Source of the DNA: Syncephalastrum monosporum B8922
Taxonomy: Eukaryota > Mucoromycota > Mucoromycetes > Mucorales > Syncephalastraceae
Assembly (NCBI GenBank): GCA_000697355.1
Contig: JNEN01000859.1
Span: 1 to 64,000 of the forward strand
DNA length: 64,000 bases
Reading direction: 5' to 3'
The notes under the pieces are model-generated. The model ran no database searches. It was not told the DNA's origin and was given only the letters and a program-made list of their open reading frames with translations. Both the position numbers and the translations under genes were made by a program. Below are positions 1 to 10,682 of the stretch, piece after piece. Each line of letters opens with the position of its first letter. The stretch's first letter is position 1.

Positions 1-41
1 TTTGATGATCCAGACTCGCTCGCTTCTTTTCTCTTTGGCAT
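1..41 (-). CDS. Possible start of a basic protein, running off the left edge
   Basis: An ATG at 39-41 read leftward opens a frame beginning MPKRKEASESGSS and staying open to the window edge. The basic start followed by Ser/Glu looks like the N-terminus of a nuclear protein. Upstream (42-221) there is room for a promoter shared with the plus-strand gene at 222. Only 13 codons are visible, so family, length and even reality are uncertain. Confidence 0.3.
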   Translation of the reverse strand, partial: MPKRKEASESGSS

Positions 42-221
42 TTGAAAACACGATAAAGGCGTGAGGTGTGGAGGTAAAGAAGAAGGAAATGTCGTCCGCT
101 TGATGCCGCATCCGCATTTGGAAGGCATGACTAGGTGGCCGACCGGTCCGGCAAGCATTTTTTCGGCCTACACAAAAAATATTTTTCCTTCTCTTTCTAT
201 CCAACCACTTCAACAATCAAG
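42..221. promoter_or_regulatory. Probable divergent promoter and CT-rich leader
   Basis: The 180 bp gap lies between the minus-strand ATG at 41 and the plus-strand ATG at 222. The right part (about 178-215) is pyrimidine-rich, as are leaders of several other genes in this window (for example 13430-13560 and 54112-54200). No clear TATA box was seen. The assignment is by position and composition only. Confidence 0.35.
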
Positions 222-631
222 ATGCTTGCGGCTAGTAGTCTTTGGGCGAACGTCCTCGATACCAACCATTGCAGCCAATTGACTTGTCAATCAGGCTCTC
301 TGACTTGGGTTCTCTTGCTGTGATGTGCATGGCACGTTGAACTTTACTAACGTCTTCTTTCTAGAAGCAACATCTGCAAAGAGCTGAATCCATTCAAGGT
401 GTGTGCCGCAGATTTGTTATCACACTATTCAAGTTCTGCGTCTCTATCTCCATCTAGCCTGTTTCCTCCACCGATTTCATTGACATCGTCCCCGAAAAGT
501 GTTTACCTTCATACTGGATGTATTGAAAAGAGAATTAGGCCATCTCGTTTTTATGCAGGCAGAAAACGACACTGGACACGACACTTATGCACGACTCTTT
601 CTTTCTTCCAGGCGCACTCATATTGGAATAG
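222..631 (+). CDS. 81-residue hypothetical protein in four short exons
   Basis: I assemble exons 222-319, 365-398, 458-498 and 559-631. All three introns (45-60 bp) have GT..AG ends; intron 1 has a perfect TTACTAAC branch site and its acceptor is TTCTTTCTAG. Phases are compatible throughout (98, 34, 41, 73 nt; 82 codons with the TAG). The product begins MLAASSLWANVLDTNHCSQL, has a core reading LNPFKPVSSTDFIDIVPEK and ends FFLPGALILE. No signal peptide or membrane helix is obvious and I do not recognise the family. The internal stretch is rich in Pro, Asp and hydrophobics like a folded protein rather than random sequence. Because the real gene may have further exons, the start is the least secure part. 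No single frame is open across the locus, so a plain ORF scan would miss it. Confidence 0.5.
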
Positions 632-1054
632 TTCTACTGTGTGCGACAATAAATACTTATTTTTGGAACTCTACTTGCTTTGGGCAGACATTCGATCCAA
701 AGAAAGTGATACTAAACTTCGGAAACACTGTAGTGTGATCGCGTAGTTTTTATAAAATTTACTCTATTAAGAAGAGGCATCAAATCCATAGCCTCCTTCT
801 ATAGATTGTATAGATTGTATAAATAACCAGGAATGAAGAGGCATTTTATCCCTTTTCTCTTCACTCGGACAACTGATTGGGATCCTCTTGAATAAATCTA
901 TTTATTGACTGCCATTATGGCCTTCGAGAAAATATTTGAATACTGTCGTTGGAGGCCCGAAGCAATGGACACTACTATCTCGTCCGTACGTCAGTCCGTC
1001 ACAGCATCTAATTTTTCATGCCTTCTTCCATTCATATGCGGATATCGGTCCATT
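632..1054. other. Spacer with no gene seen
   Basis: The sequence is AT-rich with several stops in each frame and no convincing splice pairs. It holds the 3' flank of the 222-631 gene and the flank of the transposase relic. Confidence 0.5.
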
Positions 1055-1560
1055 TCATCCATCGTAGCTTTGAGAAAGCTGACGTAGTGCCCCGTCACCG
1101 CTTTTTTGCTGACATGCCCCATTCCATTTCTTCGCTTTCTCTTTTTGTCTTTTGTTGGATGGCATTGGAGGTTGAGGGAGCCTAAGGTTGCATCTGATTA
1201 GACCTTCAGCAGAAATTGCACCTAAAATGGCTGTCGTCGTTGCTCGAGTTTGAAAAATTGTGACTTCTGCTGTGTGCCTTTCTTGACTATGCCATGCTAT
1301 AATATGGAAAGCCGATTCGTCTAAGAAAGACGCAGCTGTAAAATCCATGTCTGTTATTTTCCATTACAAACCTAATCCAAGCATTCTTGAATCTTTTCCT
1401 CGCTGTTCCAGTCTATGGGCTGTAGCCGAGTCTTTCTGAGAGAAACCAAAAGAAGAGTGTGGCGAAAATAGGGAGCAACAGATAGAATCTAGATGCCATA
1501 GTCTCTGGAGTGGCCCGATTTTGTTAATAATTGAGCACTGTAGCACTTCTACTATCAATA
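1055..1560 (-). mobile_element. Relic of an IS630/Tc1-like (DDE) transposase
   Basis: Read on the minus strand, the segment contains the conserved block around the first catalytic Asp, FLDESAFHI, followed after a local frame disturbance by RATTTAILGAISAEGLI and a basic tail (SNKRQK). These match the same block in the relics at 17.6, 32.4 and 60.9 kb. Upstream (about 1360-1440) another frame reads RKTRLQPIDWNSEEKIQECL, which looks like the linker that precedes the DDE domain. Several frames are needed, so it is dead. The second Asp and the Glu of the triad are absent. A GACGTAGTG motif at 1081-1089 may mark one end, since CACTACGTC also occurs beside the relic at 61 kb. Confidence 0.75.
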
Positions 1561-1872
1561 AAGGAAGAGCCGAACAAGTCTAGAAGAACATGTTTCTAAC
1601 ATATAATTATACTGTATTTCACACTGAAGGTAGAAAAGCTCATAGGTAGGACGATAAGATTGCACCAGCTGTCTAGCACACGCGAAGCGTAAATGGAAAT
1701 CAAGCGGTGGGAGCGGACTTGGGTGACCGGCGATTAAATTGAAGGCTGTGTTGATCGATGACGCGTAGCCGTAGGCGAACGGGCTCACTCCCCTCTGGAA
1801 CGTAATCGAAGTGTCAGCCATGGGCGAAGCGAAGCGAGTCCTGCCGCTTGTATCGGAAACGAACGCTTAAAT

Positions 1873-2454
1873 ATGTGCCTGTGCAAGGTTCAAGTCTTTA
1901 ATGACTTGCAAGTCACTCTAGGTATCTGGACAAACACAGTGACAAACAAGTACGCCGATGGCCTTGGAAGGATCTCCGAGAGAGAGGTCATCGCCGTGGA
2001 GTCCTCGTCTGCGTTCAACGAGGAAAACATGAGTCACACTTGGAAGACACGGAGAAACTAATCAACGAAACGATCTCCGTGCTCCATATCCAGCTGTCAT
2101 CCTGCAAGCAGGCTGCAGCAAGCACTGCTGTTGGTGTCGTCACTTTTGGCGTGCAGCTCATCAAGGCCAAACTGACGCTCATGAAACGACATGACTTGAA
2201 TGGCAGATACCAAAATTTGGAGCTTAGATCAGCCGGTATACCCAAATCTTGGGCCGACCGCTTCAAGCTGCTGCCACTTATGGAGCTTGTATGCTTGCAT
2301 GTAAGTTAGATTGTGGTACGACGAACGGATTTATCCATATTTTTCATAGAACGAGCTTTCTACTCAAGATGTCATCGACAAACAGCTCAACATGGAACAC
2401 AACGGCTTTCTTGTTTCGTGCACAATAGAGGATTCAGTTTCCGTGTTCCTTTAA
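1873..2454 (+). pseudogene. Frameshifted copy of a repeat-family protein
   Basis: From 1873 an open frame runs to about 2038 and ends SSAFNEENMSHT. After loss of one base the sense continues in another frame from 2040 (LEDTEKLINETISVL, then VGVVTFGVQLIKAKLTLM and LRSAGIPKSWADRFKLL). A GTAAGT donor after CLH near 2300 and a TTTTTCATAG acceptor at about 2350 join it in phase to an exon starting NELSTQDVID and stopping near 2454. From memory this resembles a multicopy family of hypothetical proteins in mucoralean genomes with the pattern E..SHT..DT.KL; I could not check that. The 34.1 kb segment looks like another member. One single-base frameshift argues for a pseudogene, though a sequencing error is possible. 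Confidence 0.45.
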
Positions 2455-3118
2455 AACGACAATAGCAACGTTTTTTTACTCAATGTTGTAAATAAAGCCT
2501 GTTTTTTCGTGACCCAATGTCCTTGTTTAAGAGATGATAGCTTACAGTACTCTATCTGTCAGAACAGGAGGCACGCTCTTTGGCATGACTTCTTTGCCGA
2601 GTTTGACAGGTGTTCCTTGGTTTTACATTATGGAAACCGCTATAACGCTTTTTACCTTTCTTTGATATACGTACGTATTTCTTCACCGCCGATTCGAGCA
2701 TGCGTTAGTTAGAAAGTCCTACTATAATCCACCATCTTGACAGCTCACAGATACGAGTAAAAGAGTAGAATTCGTATATCGTAAGACCTAAATGACCTAA
2801 ATGTCGCATCGCAAAACATACTTTGTCTGATAATATCCTCCTTGTTGTCGATGCATGGGGCGCAACAGACTGCATAATTGTAAACACAACGTTCCGCTAT
2901 ATGTAGATTAATACTGCCAGAATGGCTAGTTATATAAAATTGAATAAATGAGATATAATCGAGAAGAATGGATACCATGCAATTGAAAAAGTCTTATATC
3001 AAGAGTATGAAGACAAGGAAGGTGTAAGAAGGGAAGTTTGAAGGGATACTGTATACAAATGAGGGTGGTAGAGGAAGTTGGGGTAAGTGTTGCTACATAT
3101 AGAGTACATTGCGTGTTT
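2455..3118. other. Spacer with no gene seen
   Basis: It contains only short open frames without matching splice sites. It is AT-rich between 2640 and 3000 and leads into a TG-rich microsatellite. Confidence 0.4.
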
Positions 3119-3160
3119 TGTGTGTGTGTGCGTATGCGTATGCGTATGCGTGTGCGTGTG
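3119..3160 (+). repeat. TG-rich microsatellite
   Basis: A run of TGTGTG followed by several TGCGTA and TGCGTG units lies just beyond the 3' end of the membrane protein gene on the minus strand. It is a simple repeat with no coding sense. Confidence 0.8.
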
Positions 3161-3163
3161 GTG

Positions 3164-4474
3164 CTATGGGTCGGAGGGTTTATCGTCGTCATTGCGTTCG
3201 AGCACGACAGCCCTGCTCTCGAGCTCTGGTGCAGCTGCAGTCTGCACCGTCATTGGCCGATGTTCAGCCTGTTTGACGTTCGCTCCCTCTTCGGCAAGTT
3301 CACGTTGTAAGAGTGCCTCGCCTAATCGCCTTCGACGCCACTCGTCCTGCTCCTCGCCTTCAGGCAATGTGTCCCATTCTGCTAAGGCAGCGAAAGGTGA
3401 ATTTGTGGTCGTATTATTCGCGGTGCTGGTGGAGCGGATGGTGTCCGCATTGTAGAAAGATGTGGTGGGGCGAGAGGAAGAGGCGGTGGAGGCCGTACCA
3501 GAGTGACGCGGGCTCGTCCGCGCAACGATAGGTGTACTGGAATGAATCGAGGCATTATCTTTGTGTCCGGCCGCGAGCGCACCCGCTGCGCCCACCGCTC
3601 CGCCTGCCGCCGCTGAGCGGAAGGCAGTTTCGGTCATGTTGGGAGTCAGTTTGCTGCGTTTGCGTCGTCTCAAATAAAAGAAAAGCCATCCCAGGACACC
3701 AAGGAGCAACACGAACAAGACGCAAGCGATCACGATGACGGCGATGCTCCATCCAGGTAATCCAGAGCCGCTGGCGCTTCCGTTCAAATGACTGCTGTTT
3801 CCATTAGAGTTTGTTGAGGAGGATGAGCTTCCGTCGCCTCCGCTTGTGTCTCCGTTGCCTTCCTCTAATGGAAATTATGAGCCAAACAGAGAGATTGCAT
3901 GAACAATTAAAACTATATACATACGGATGACAGTAAAGTTGAACGGACGTGGGAACATGCTGTAGACGTTGGTCAACTCGGCGGAGGCATTGGTCCCAGC
4001 TGGAAGGTAATAACCAAACATGGTCCAGGACTTGTTACCAGTGCCTTCGAGTTGAGTTGGAAACCAGGTGTCGTCGACCGTCACCGTTAATTGGCCATCA
4101 CGAGTAGTGAGGTTTGGCCAGTTTTTAGTGTTCTGATAGGCGTAGTTTTCTTTGTAATAAAGGTGCAAGTCGAGTTGATTCTGCATAGATGTTGTGCCGA
4201 AAATGGAGGTCATAGCTGTCAATGAGGAGGTTCACCTAAAATAGATTTTTGCCTTACCGAGGTCACATAATAAGGGTAACTTATTTTTGGATCAGTAAAA
4301 AAAAAAAAAATTCATACAAAGAGGAATTGAATCATCATTGTTTTGTTGTGTGGATACGTACTTGTAATTCCATACAAAGGTATGTTGGGTACCGTTCACC
4401 CATGAGTCAGTTGGCTGAGGTGAGCAGGCTGGGTAAGCATTGCCCATGTCCTGGCATGCCGCTGTAACATGGAC
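3164..4474 (-). CDS. Type I single-pass membrane protein with Ser-rich stalk (5' end unresolved)
   Basis: Three exons are well supported: 4358 up to about 4474, 3925-4180 and 3164-3864, with phase-compatible introns (GTATCC..GCAG and GTATGT..TTAG). The luminal part has paired Cys (ACQDMGNAYP, ACSPQP), N-glycosylation sites (VNGT, TNAS, NFT) and the end PRPFNFTVIQ. A Ser/Gly/Asn stalk (SSSSSTNSNGNSS) leads to one hydrophobic helix (AVIVIACVLFVLLLGVLGWL), a basic stop-transfer RRRKRSK and a cytosolic tail of about 150 residues that is Ser/Thr/Ala-rich with an acidic end. This is the layout of fungal cell-surface sensors or mucin-like proteins, but I see no known catalytic domain. The signal peptide exon is not settled: about 4700-4751 encodes LPLALLLLLL in frame but lacks an ATG. 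Confidence 0.7.
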
Positions 4475-5222
4475 CTTTCGCCATGAGTATACTTTTTTCT
4501 TTCTTTGTGTGTGTCTTGTATATTTTCACGCTGTGCTAACCTGTCGTCTGCCGCTTCTTGTTGGCCATTGGTCTGGTTTGGTTGGAGTAGGAGAAGAAAG
4601 AGAGAAAAGAAAAGTGGGCCGACAAGAAGAACGCGATCAAAAGGTCATGAGCAAAAGGGAAAAAGAAAAAAGAAGGTGGAAGGGAAAAGAAAAAGGAACA
4701 AGTGGAAGAACCAGTGGACAGAAGTAGTAGTAGTAAGGCCAAGGGTAGCACAGATTTTTTGGTTAATGAGGTTCGACAAAAAGTGCGAGGAGATCTTCAA
4801 ATTATTGGTTCGGGTACCTTTTTCTTATCCTCATTGGAGGTAGTCCCAACCCATGCCATGCAACCATCTACTGCCTTGACGATTTGTTCCCATGCGATAG
4901 TCATGCTTATTGACACGGTTGGCGTAGAGCACCATCATGTGTATTTTTCATATCCCTTTTGAAGAGGTTGGGAAAGGTAACCACGCCTCTCTCGGTCCGC
5001 TGCGCTTCAATTGGGCTGTGGCCACGCGGTATTTGCCGGATCTTGAATCGGTCGCATTCATGACGCCCAGCCCAACTCACATAGTCTGTGTGACATTACG
5101 CGTCTTGTCCTCTAACATGTCTCTTATCCTCGTTTCGTTCCACATTTCTTTAACATGATAAACTCTGTTTTTCATTCTGATTATTATGGAAGGAGAGAAG
5201 GGGGTATTTACAAAGATTTATT
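4475..5222. other. Upstream region of the membrane protein gene
   Basis: The plus strand is purine-rich from 4585 to 4700 (pyrimidine-rich on the coding minus strand), as expected for a leader or first intron of the 3164-4474 gene. It probably hides the exon with the signal peptide. Between about 4960 and 5220 nothing else was recognised. Confidence 0.35.
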
Positions 5223-6115
5223 CTAGAGCTCGGTCGATGGCTGAGGTTTGAATTTCTTGTTGGCTCGAGCAAATGGTCGCGCGACGAGTTGAGGTCCGTA
5301 GAGAGTGAATTTACCGCGGCAGGCTTCCACAGTCATCTCAAAATGGGCATGTTGCTTCGGTATCCCTATTAAATGGAACGCGTCCGTTTGTCTAGAGTGT
5401 GTTCTGTAATACGGAACCCCTTATTCCACTTACGCAGCATTCGGTTTTCTTGGGTGATCAGCACAAACGTGGAGAGGGTTTCCTTGACGACTATTCCTGT
5501 CAGACCGACGTAGCTCGGATTGGAGCTTTGTACGACTGGTGTCTTGTATATGAATACGCATTCACGGGCATGACGACATAGGATTTTACCTTTCAAGATA
5601 GCACCATGGAAGTCAGCCTTGAGCAGTTTCTGTGCAAACAAAGACGGGTTGGGACCCATATTGTACAGCTCAGCCATGTACCCTTCCCAAAGTGTATGAA
5701 GCTGTTCAAAGAGGGCGTATTGGTGGGCTTCTTTTTCAATCTCGTAAAGACGCAGCTCGCGCTGTTGTTTCGCGTTTAATCGATTGGATCGCTTGGTGCG
5801 TTGCTTTTTGCGTTCCTTGCGCTCGGCTTTAAAGTCAACCTGGCTGTCCAAGTGCACTTGTCTCATTTCACTCAAGCCTCTGCTGCCAATCTGGCCGCCC
5901 GTCGTTTCGGACACAAGCTCCTTGACATAAACCTAGCGTGACACTCGTGAGTGCGATCTCGCATCAAAATAAACAGCAATCAATAAAGATCAACCTACGT
6001 CTGCATGGGCCGGGCGGGTAGAAGAGTCGACTGTCTTGTAGATGTTTTCACCTAAGAATAGCTGTCAGTTCCAACTTGATCTGGCCGAGATCTCGGGCCA
6101 CCTACGTTTGTCCAT
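5223..6115 (-). CDS. POP4: RNase P/MRP protein subunit Pop4 (Rpp29)
   Basis: Exons 6106-6115, 5999-6051, 5434-5932 and 5223-5365 join in phase to a 234-residue protein starting MDKRENIYK. The middle is a basic coiled stretch (KAERKERKKQRTKRSNR), followed by the Rpp29 fold: LWEGYMAELYN, KADFHGAILKGKILCRHAR, VGLTGIVVKETLSTFVLIT and the typical ending RIPKQHAHFEM, FTLYGPQLVARP, RANKKFK. Pop4 is an Sm-like subunit that binds the RNA of RNase P and RNase MRP and supports 5' tRNA processing and pre-rRNA cleavage in the nucleus and nucleolus. The usual family length (200-280 residues) fits. The first exon has only 10 coding bases, so the start rests on the ATG and splice phase. Confidence 0.93.
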
Positions 6116-8769
6116 AACGGTGGCTGAAGTTGGATATCTGCCCGAAAATAATTTATATTCGGCCGCCTGAAACTACATGCCGCCCCCCGCATGACTCAAA
6201 ATACACCGGCTAATGCTACAAGTTATTTATTCTTGAGTGATTGATATATGTCCAATCGACTCTATATATCGATCCACATATTCTATAATCCACATAATTT
6301 GCCAACACAGTCCTCTTGATTAGCACGCTCATACTGGTTGGGCCGCTAGACGGGTACTCTAAGGTCGCGGAGCGCGCACGACCCCAGACAAGTCACGAAA
6401 GAACCTCACGAGCAAGTAGAATATGCTTCACCCCGGTTGTCCTGGAGGCCCCTTCTGCTCTTTGCAGTGTGGCCTCAGTGGATCGTTCTCAAGTCCCACA
6501 AACAGCCAAGACATAGACTTTCGGGGCGTACGATTAGAAGAGGATAGACAGGAGACGAAAAGCAACTCGAAAGGAGAAGCACGCAAGGAGCGGCAAATTG
6601 CGCTTTTGCAAGTCCCAACCTCTTATCAAGGGCGAATGGTGCGGCGCCTGCAAAAAGAACAACAGCTTTGACAGCGCCAATATCATGACAAAAGTTTAAA
6701 CAAGCTTTGCGCATATCACAAAGATAGCTAATGCACGCAGGCGAGAAACCCTCTTGGAGGAGGACACACCCGAGCGTGCAGCACGGCTCGGACACTCTGC
6801 TCAAGACGTTGCAACATTCAGAGAAGCAAGCTTTCAAGGATAATGTCGAGATAATTATTCATTTACGACCGACGGGTGCTCCTCGCAGGCTTCAACGGCT
6901 GTCCTTTACTACCGGTTTGGCCCAGCTGAGGATCGGCGAGGCACCTCATCAAGCAGACATGTCTCAACCCCCAATCTTTCTCTATTACAACGGCAACGTT
7001 GACACGTTTCCCTCACTTTTTAATTAAAGCGATGTATGAAGTTCTCTGTTTTATAAAAGTGATAAACGACAGCGATGCTGCGATTGCTCCCGTGAGTCCC
7101 CTTAGCGATCCGTTCATTGCAACTGGACGTACCACCCGTTGTCGACGTTGGATCAAGACCAAGACTTCTTGAGTAGCAGCTGGCGCTCAAAACTTGTCAC
7201 TGGTCTGACGTTGTCTGCCAACCAGGACGACCCTTTTGATGACACCTTCGAATGCATGTACATGCGCAGCAATGCACCAAAACGACGATATTTGTTGCCC
7301 TATGCATTATATATTTTAGGCATATAAGTAAATTGCTAGCTTTCTTCTCTCTATCTTATGCTAACTGGTTAGATTGATGCATACATTTTCATCAAGCTTT
7401 TTATAATTCGGTGGTCGCGGCTTTGTACGTGTGGCCCAATGAGGTTTATTATGCACAAATGTAAGGATGTGTGTACACTTATATGGAGTAAGTAAAAGGA
7501 GCTTGTGGCTCACAGGAGTAACTCCTTCCGAGCTCTCTGCAAGAGCCCTGCATCTTACTATTTGTATCGTTCGGTTGTTGAAAATTGCAACGCTATCGCG
7601 TTGTCTACCACCGAATATCGTGCATTTGTTCGCGTACTCCTCATTTGCCTTTGGTTGTAGTATATTTATGGAGACGTGTGGAGAATCACTTGGCTGCAAT
7701 CAGACAGGAATAAACACCGCAGCTTGTGCATTACAGCTGCTATTTGTATCGATGATGACTGAGAGTTTCCTTAAATCAATGCTTTTGCTTTGCAGTGTGG
7801 GCGTAAGTTTGACATATTGTTTGAAGTGATATCGTTCTTCAAGGCAGCAGACTGTCTCCTAGGTTCTTCGCGTACCCGTACATACAAAGACAAGAACCTG
7901 AGCAATGAGGCCTAGCTCTACATAGGAGGGACTGCGCTTTAACGGCAGTATAATGATCTGTATGACTGAAACTAATACTTTGTACTTCCTTTTCCATATC
8001 AAATATAATACCGCACTACGGATCGTTACTCTTCCCTATAACTAACCCTGTGCTATACAGCTAATGTCCGTCTGTACACACATACTGTTGTAGCAATATG
8101 ACTGGTAACTCTCTTGCTATGGATGAACATTATTTGCACTTTCATGTGATGCATAGTCTACGCTCAGCTGTCGGGTAAATGCCTTTTGCAAGTTCCGATG
8201 TAGCGACAAGATTTAAGGACACCATGTCTTATAGAAGCGCTTACTGCACATATGACTTGTTAAACCGAATGAAATGAAAATCTCTCTTGTTCAAGCACTC
8301 ACAAATCATCAAACTGCCACACACATACACATGCTCATATTTATTGTACATATGCGCAATTCTTTGAAAGTCAGCTGCGCTTACGGAGAAAGTCAAAGCT
8401 CACTGCGGCCGACTTGCCAGGTGCCTTTCGGGAGCCCCGCAAGGTGAAATTGAAACTAGAAATTCAACCTGAGTTCACCCGTATTCTAATTCATGAGAGT
8501 GGAAGACATATCGGCCCAAGTAATGAGTAAAGCCAATATAAAGCAAGGAATGATGTCTTCAAAGAGTTATGCAGACGCGTCTGAGGCGGAGGTTCGTCCT
8601 TGGCTTTTTCTCGAAATATCGAGTGGCATCAAGCCGTTTGTGTGACGAAGAGCGGCGTTATGAAACTTTTTTTTTTATAGATTTTTTAAACTTTTTCTTT
8701 GACAACTTCGTCAGTTACCTCTTCAACCTTTGTTACGACTTTTCATTTCCTCTTTTCTCATATACAGTC
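6116..8769. other. Long spacer with unassigned gene-like fragments
   Basis: No complete gene was resolved in this 2.65 kb. Two plus-strand stretches look coding: 6423-6671, with HPGCPGGPFCSLQCGLSG and a charged tail RLEEDRQETKSNSK, and 7136-7327, with TLSANQDDPFDDTFECMYM and a basic APKRRY. Neither joins to neighbours by good splice sites, and both look like pieces of decayed repetitive elements. The last 130 bp before the ATG at 8770 are T-rich and pyrimidine-rich and probably form the leader of the zinc-finger gene. Confidence 0.4.
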
Positions 8770-10529
8770 ATGGAAGATAGCGGCGAGTGGCACACAGTGG
8801 TTAACGGAAAGTCCATGTCTCCTCAAGAAGCCAATAGCGCACCACAGAAGCGCAGCGCGGCCAAGCCAAAGTCCAAGACCAGCACCCCTCGCCAAGAGAA
8901 GCAAGCTGTGGCGAGTACGCGACGAGAATCCAACGTGCGCAGCACTGTAGGCGAGAACCCATACCATCAGGATGAGCATAGTGACTCGAGTGACGAGGAG
9001 GAGGACGACAACTCGCCTGATCCGATTGATCAAATCCTTCCACCTTACCACTCCAACATCATGACCGTCTGTGAGTTTCGTGATTGCCCGCGCGTGGAAC
9101 CCATCATGGACACAACTGCTTTGGTACAGCACTTGCGTCAAGATCACGGCCTTGCTTTCAAGAACTTGCACCACATGTACATGGCCTTGGGTCCTTATTT
9201 GCAGCGATGGGGAAAGGTACTCGATTCCGACGATGCCAAACACAAGTACGGCGTTGCCGACCCTGCCGAACCTGAAGGTAACACAGGAAAAACCGTGCTG
9301 TACGCTTGACTGACTGGAATGTGTATTCAGTGTATGTAATTGACCCCAGTGTGTGCGAGCTCGACAAGGAAATCAGAGACTCCATTCAACGTCAAAAGCT
9401 GGCTGAGGTTCTCGAGACCCAGCAGCGCGAACGCGAGAAAGAGGCGATGCAACCACGCAAATGTTTGTTCTGTAAGATTGTCTGCGATAAAAGGTAACAT
9501 AGAGGAGGAGGATGGGTAATGCGTGAACGGATCAGCTCACTGTGATGTTAGATCCACCCTGTTTCGCCACATGTTTGCCGAACACAACTTCAACATCGGC
9601 TTGCCTGATAACATTGTTGATGTCAATGAATTTCTAAATATCCTCGAGGGAAAGCTGACCCGGTAAGTGCTTATTTGGATCTGAATCGTGCGTGTTCCGT
9701 GCCCTAACACAGCCCGTAGGTTACAATGCTTGTACTGCGAAAAGATTTTCACCAGCGCTCAGGTGCTGAGAAAGCATATGCGCAAGAAGAAGCATTTCAA
9801 GATCTCCGCCCGTAATCGCCAATATGACCGCTTCTATGTCATCAACTATCTTGAACCTGGCAAGAACTGGGAGCATTTCGAAAAGGACAATTACGAAAGC
9901 GACGAAGAGAAACGTGACGAGTAAGCACATAGACAGGAGGTCGCTTGAGCGGTATTGCTAACGGTGCGCACTAGATCCTGGGCTGATTGGGAGGAAGAAG
10001 ATGCTGAGCCTACCATGTGCCTCTTTGATCAAAATATGTTCCCCACACCCGAAAAAGCCGTCGAACACATGCGTGAAGCGCATGGTTTTGACCTTACGCA
10101 GATCCGCAAAGACCAAGACCTTGATTTCTACAGAACCATTATCCTCATCAACTACATCCGACACCAGTCTTCCTTGAACAAATGCTTTACCTGCGGCACG
10201 ACCGTGGATGACTTGAACCTGCTGGCAGATCACATGGTCTCCAAGGGGTGCCTCAAGGAGCCAATCAAGAAAGACGCGGAGTACTGGAAGGACCCCAAGT
10301 AAGCAGAATGAAATGCACACACACTGTATATCGATTGCTAACAAAAGCGACTACTAGATACCTCCTGCCTACGTATGAAAACGACCCATTGCTCACTGGA
10401 TTTGAGGACGAGAGTGACAACGAAGATGTGATGAAGATGACAGACGCGGAGGCGAATAGCAAGTTCCTGTCCGACGTCATGTCTGAGTCGCTTGCCATCT
10501 CGGACGAGCCAGCCCCCAAGAAAAAGTAG
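8770..10529 (+). CDS. ZNF277-like C2H2 zinc-finger protein
   Basis: Six exons (8770-9277, 9331-9493, 9552-9662, 9720-9920, 9975-10298, 10358-10529) give 492 residues in one frame. After a disordered acidic N-terminus (DEHSDSSDEEEDDNS) come the zinc fingers characteristic of the ZNF277 family: CEFRDCPRVEP..H..DHG, KCLFCKIVCDKR..LFRHMFAEHNFNIGL, LQCLYCEKIFTSAQVLRKHM followed by KKKHFKI and YDRFYVINYLEPGKNWE, then MCLFDQNMF..HMREAHGFDL, and a last KCFTCGTTVDDLNLL..HM. The end is acidic with a basic PKKK terminus. ZNF277 proteins are conserved from fungi to animals; the human protein interacts with ribosomal protein RPS2 and Polycomb factors, but the fungal role is not known to me. The gene converges on the SNARE gene with 153 bp between stops. 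Confidence 0.9.
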
Positions 10530-10682
10530 ACACATGACATATAATATAATATTATGTAACAACAGCAGCATACATAAAAATCATCATGCATACAACAACG
10601 ATGACACGCGCGCGTGTTTGGGCCATCTTTCGGTAAATGTGGTAGGAAGAGGGGTTTTCGTTCGTGTTCTACATTGTTTGGA

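Noticed and set aside
4536..4751. Hydrophobic frame LPLALLLLLL as the signal peptide of the membrane protein
   Set aside because: It has no ATG in frame and the rest of the frame is a translated pyrimidine tract; it is kept only as a hint in the gene entry.
8758..9243. 161-codon minus-strand frame over the zinc-finger gene
   Set aside because: It is antisense to exon 1 of a well-supported gene whose protein is conserved.
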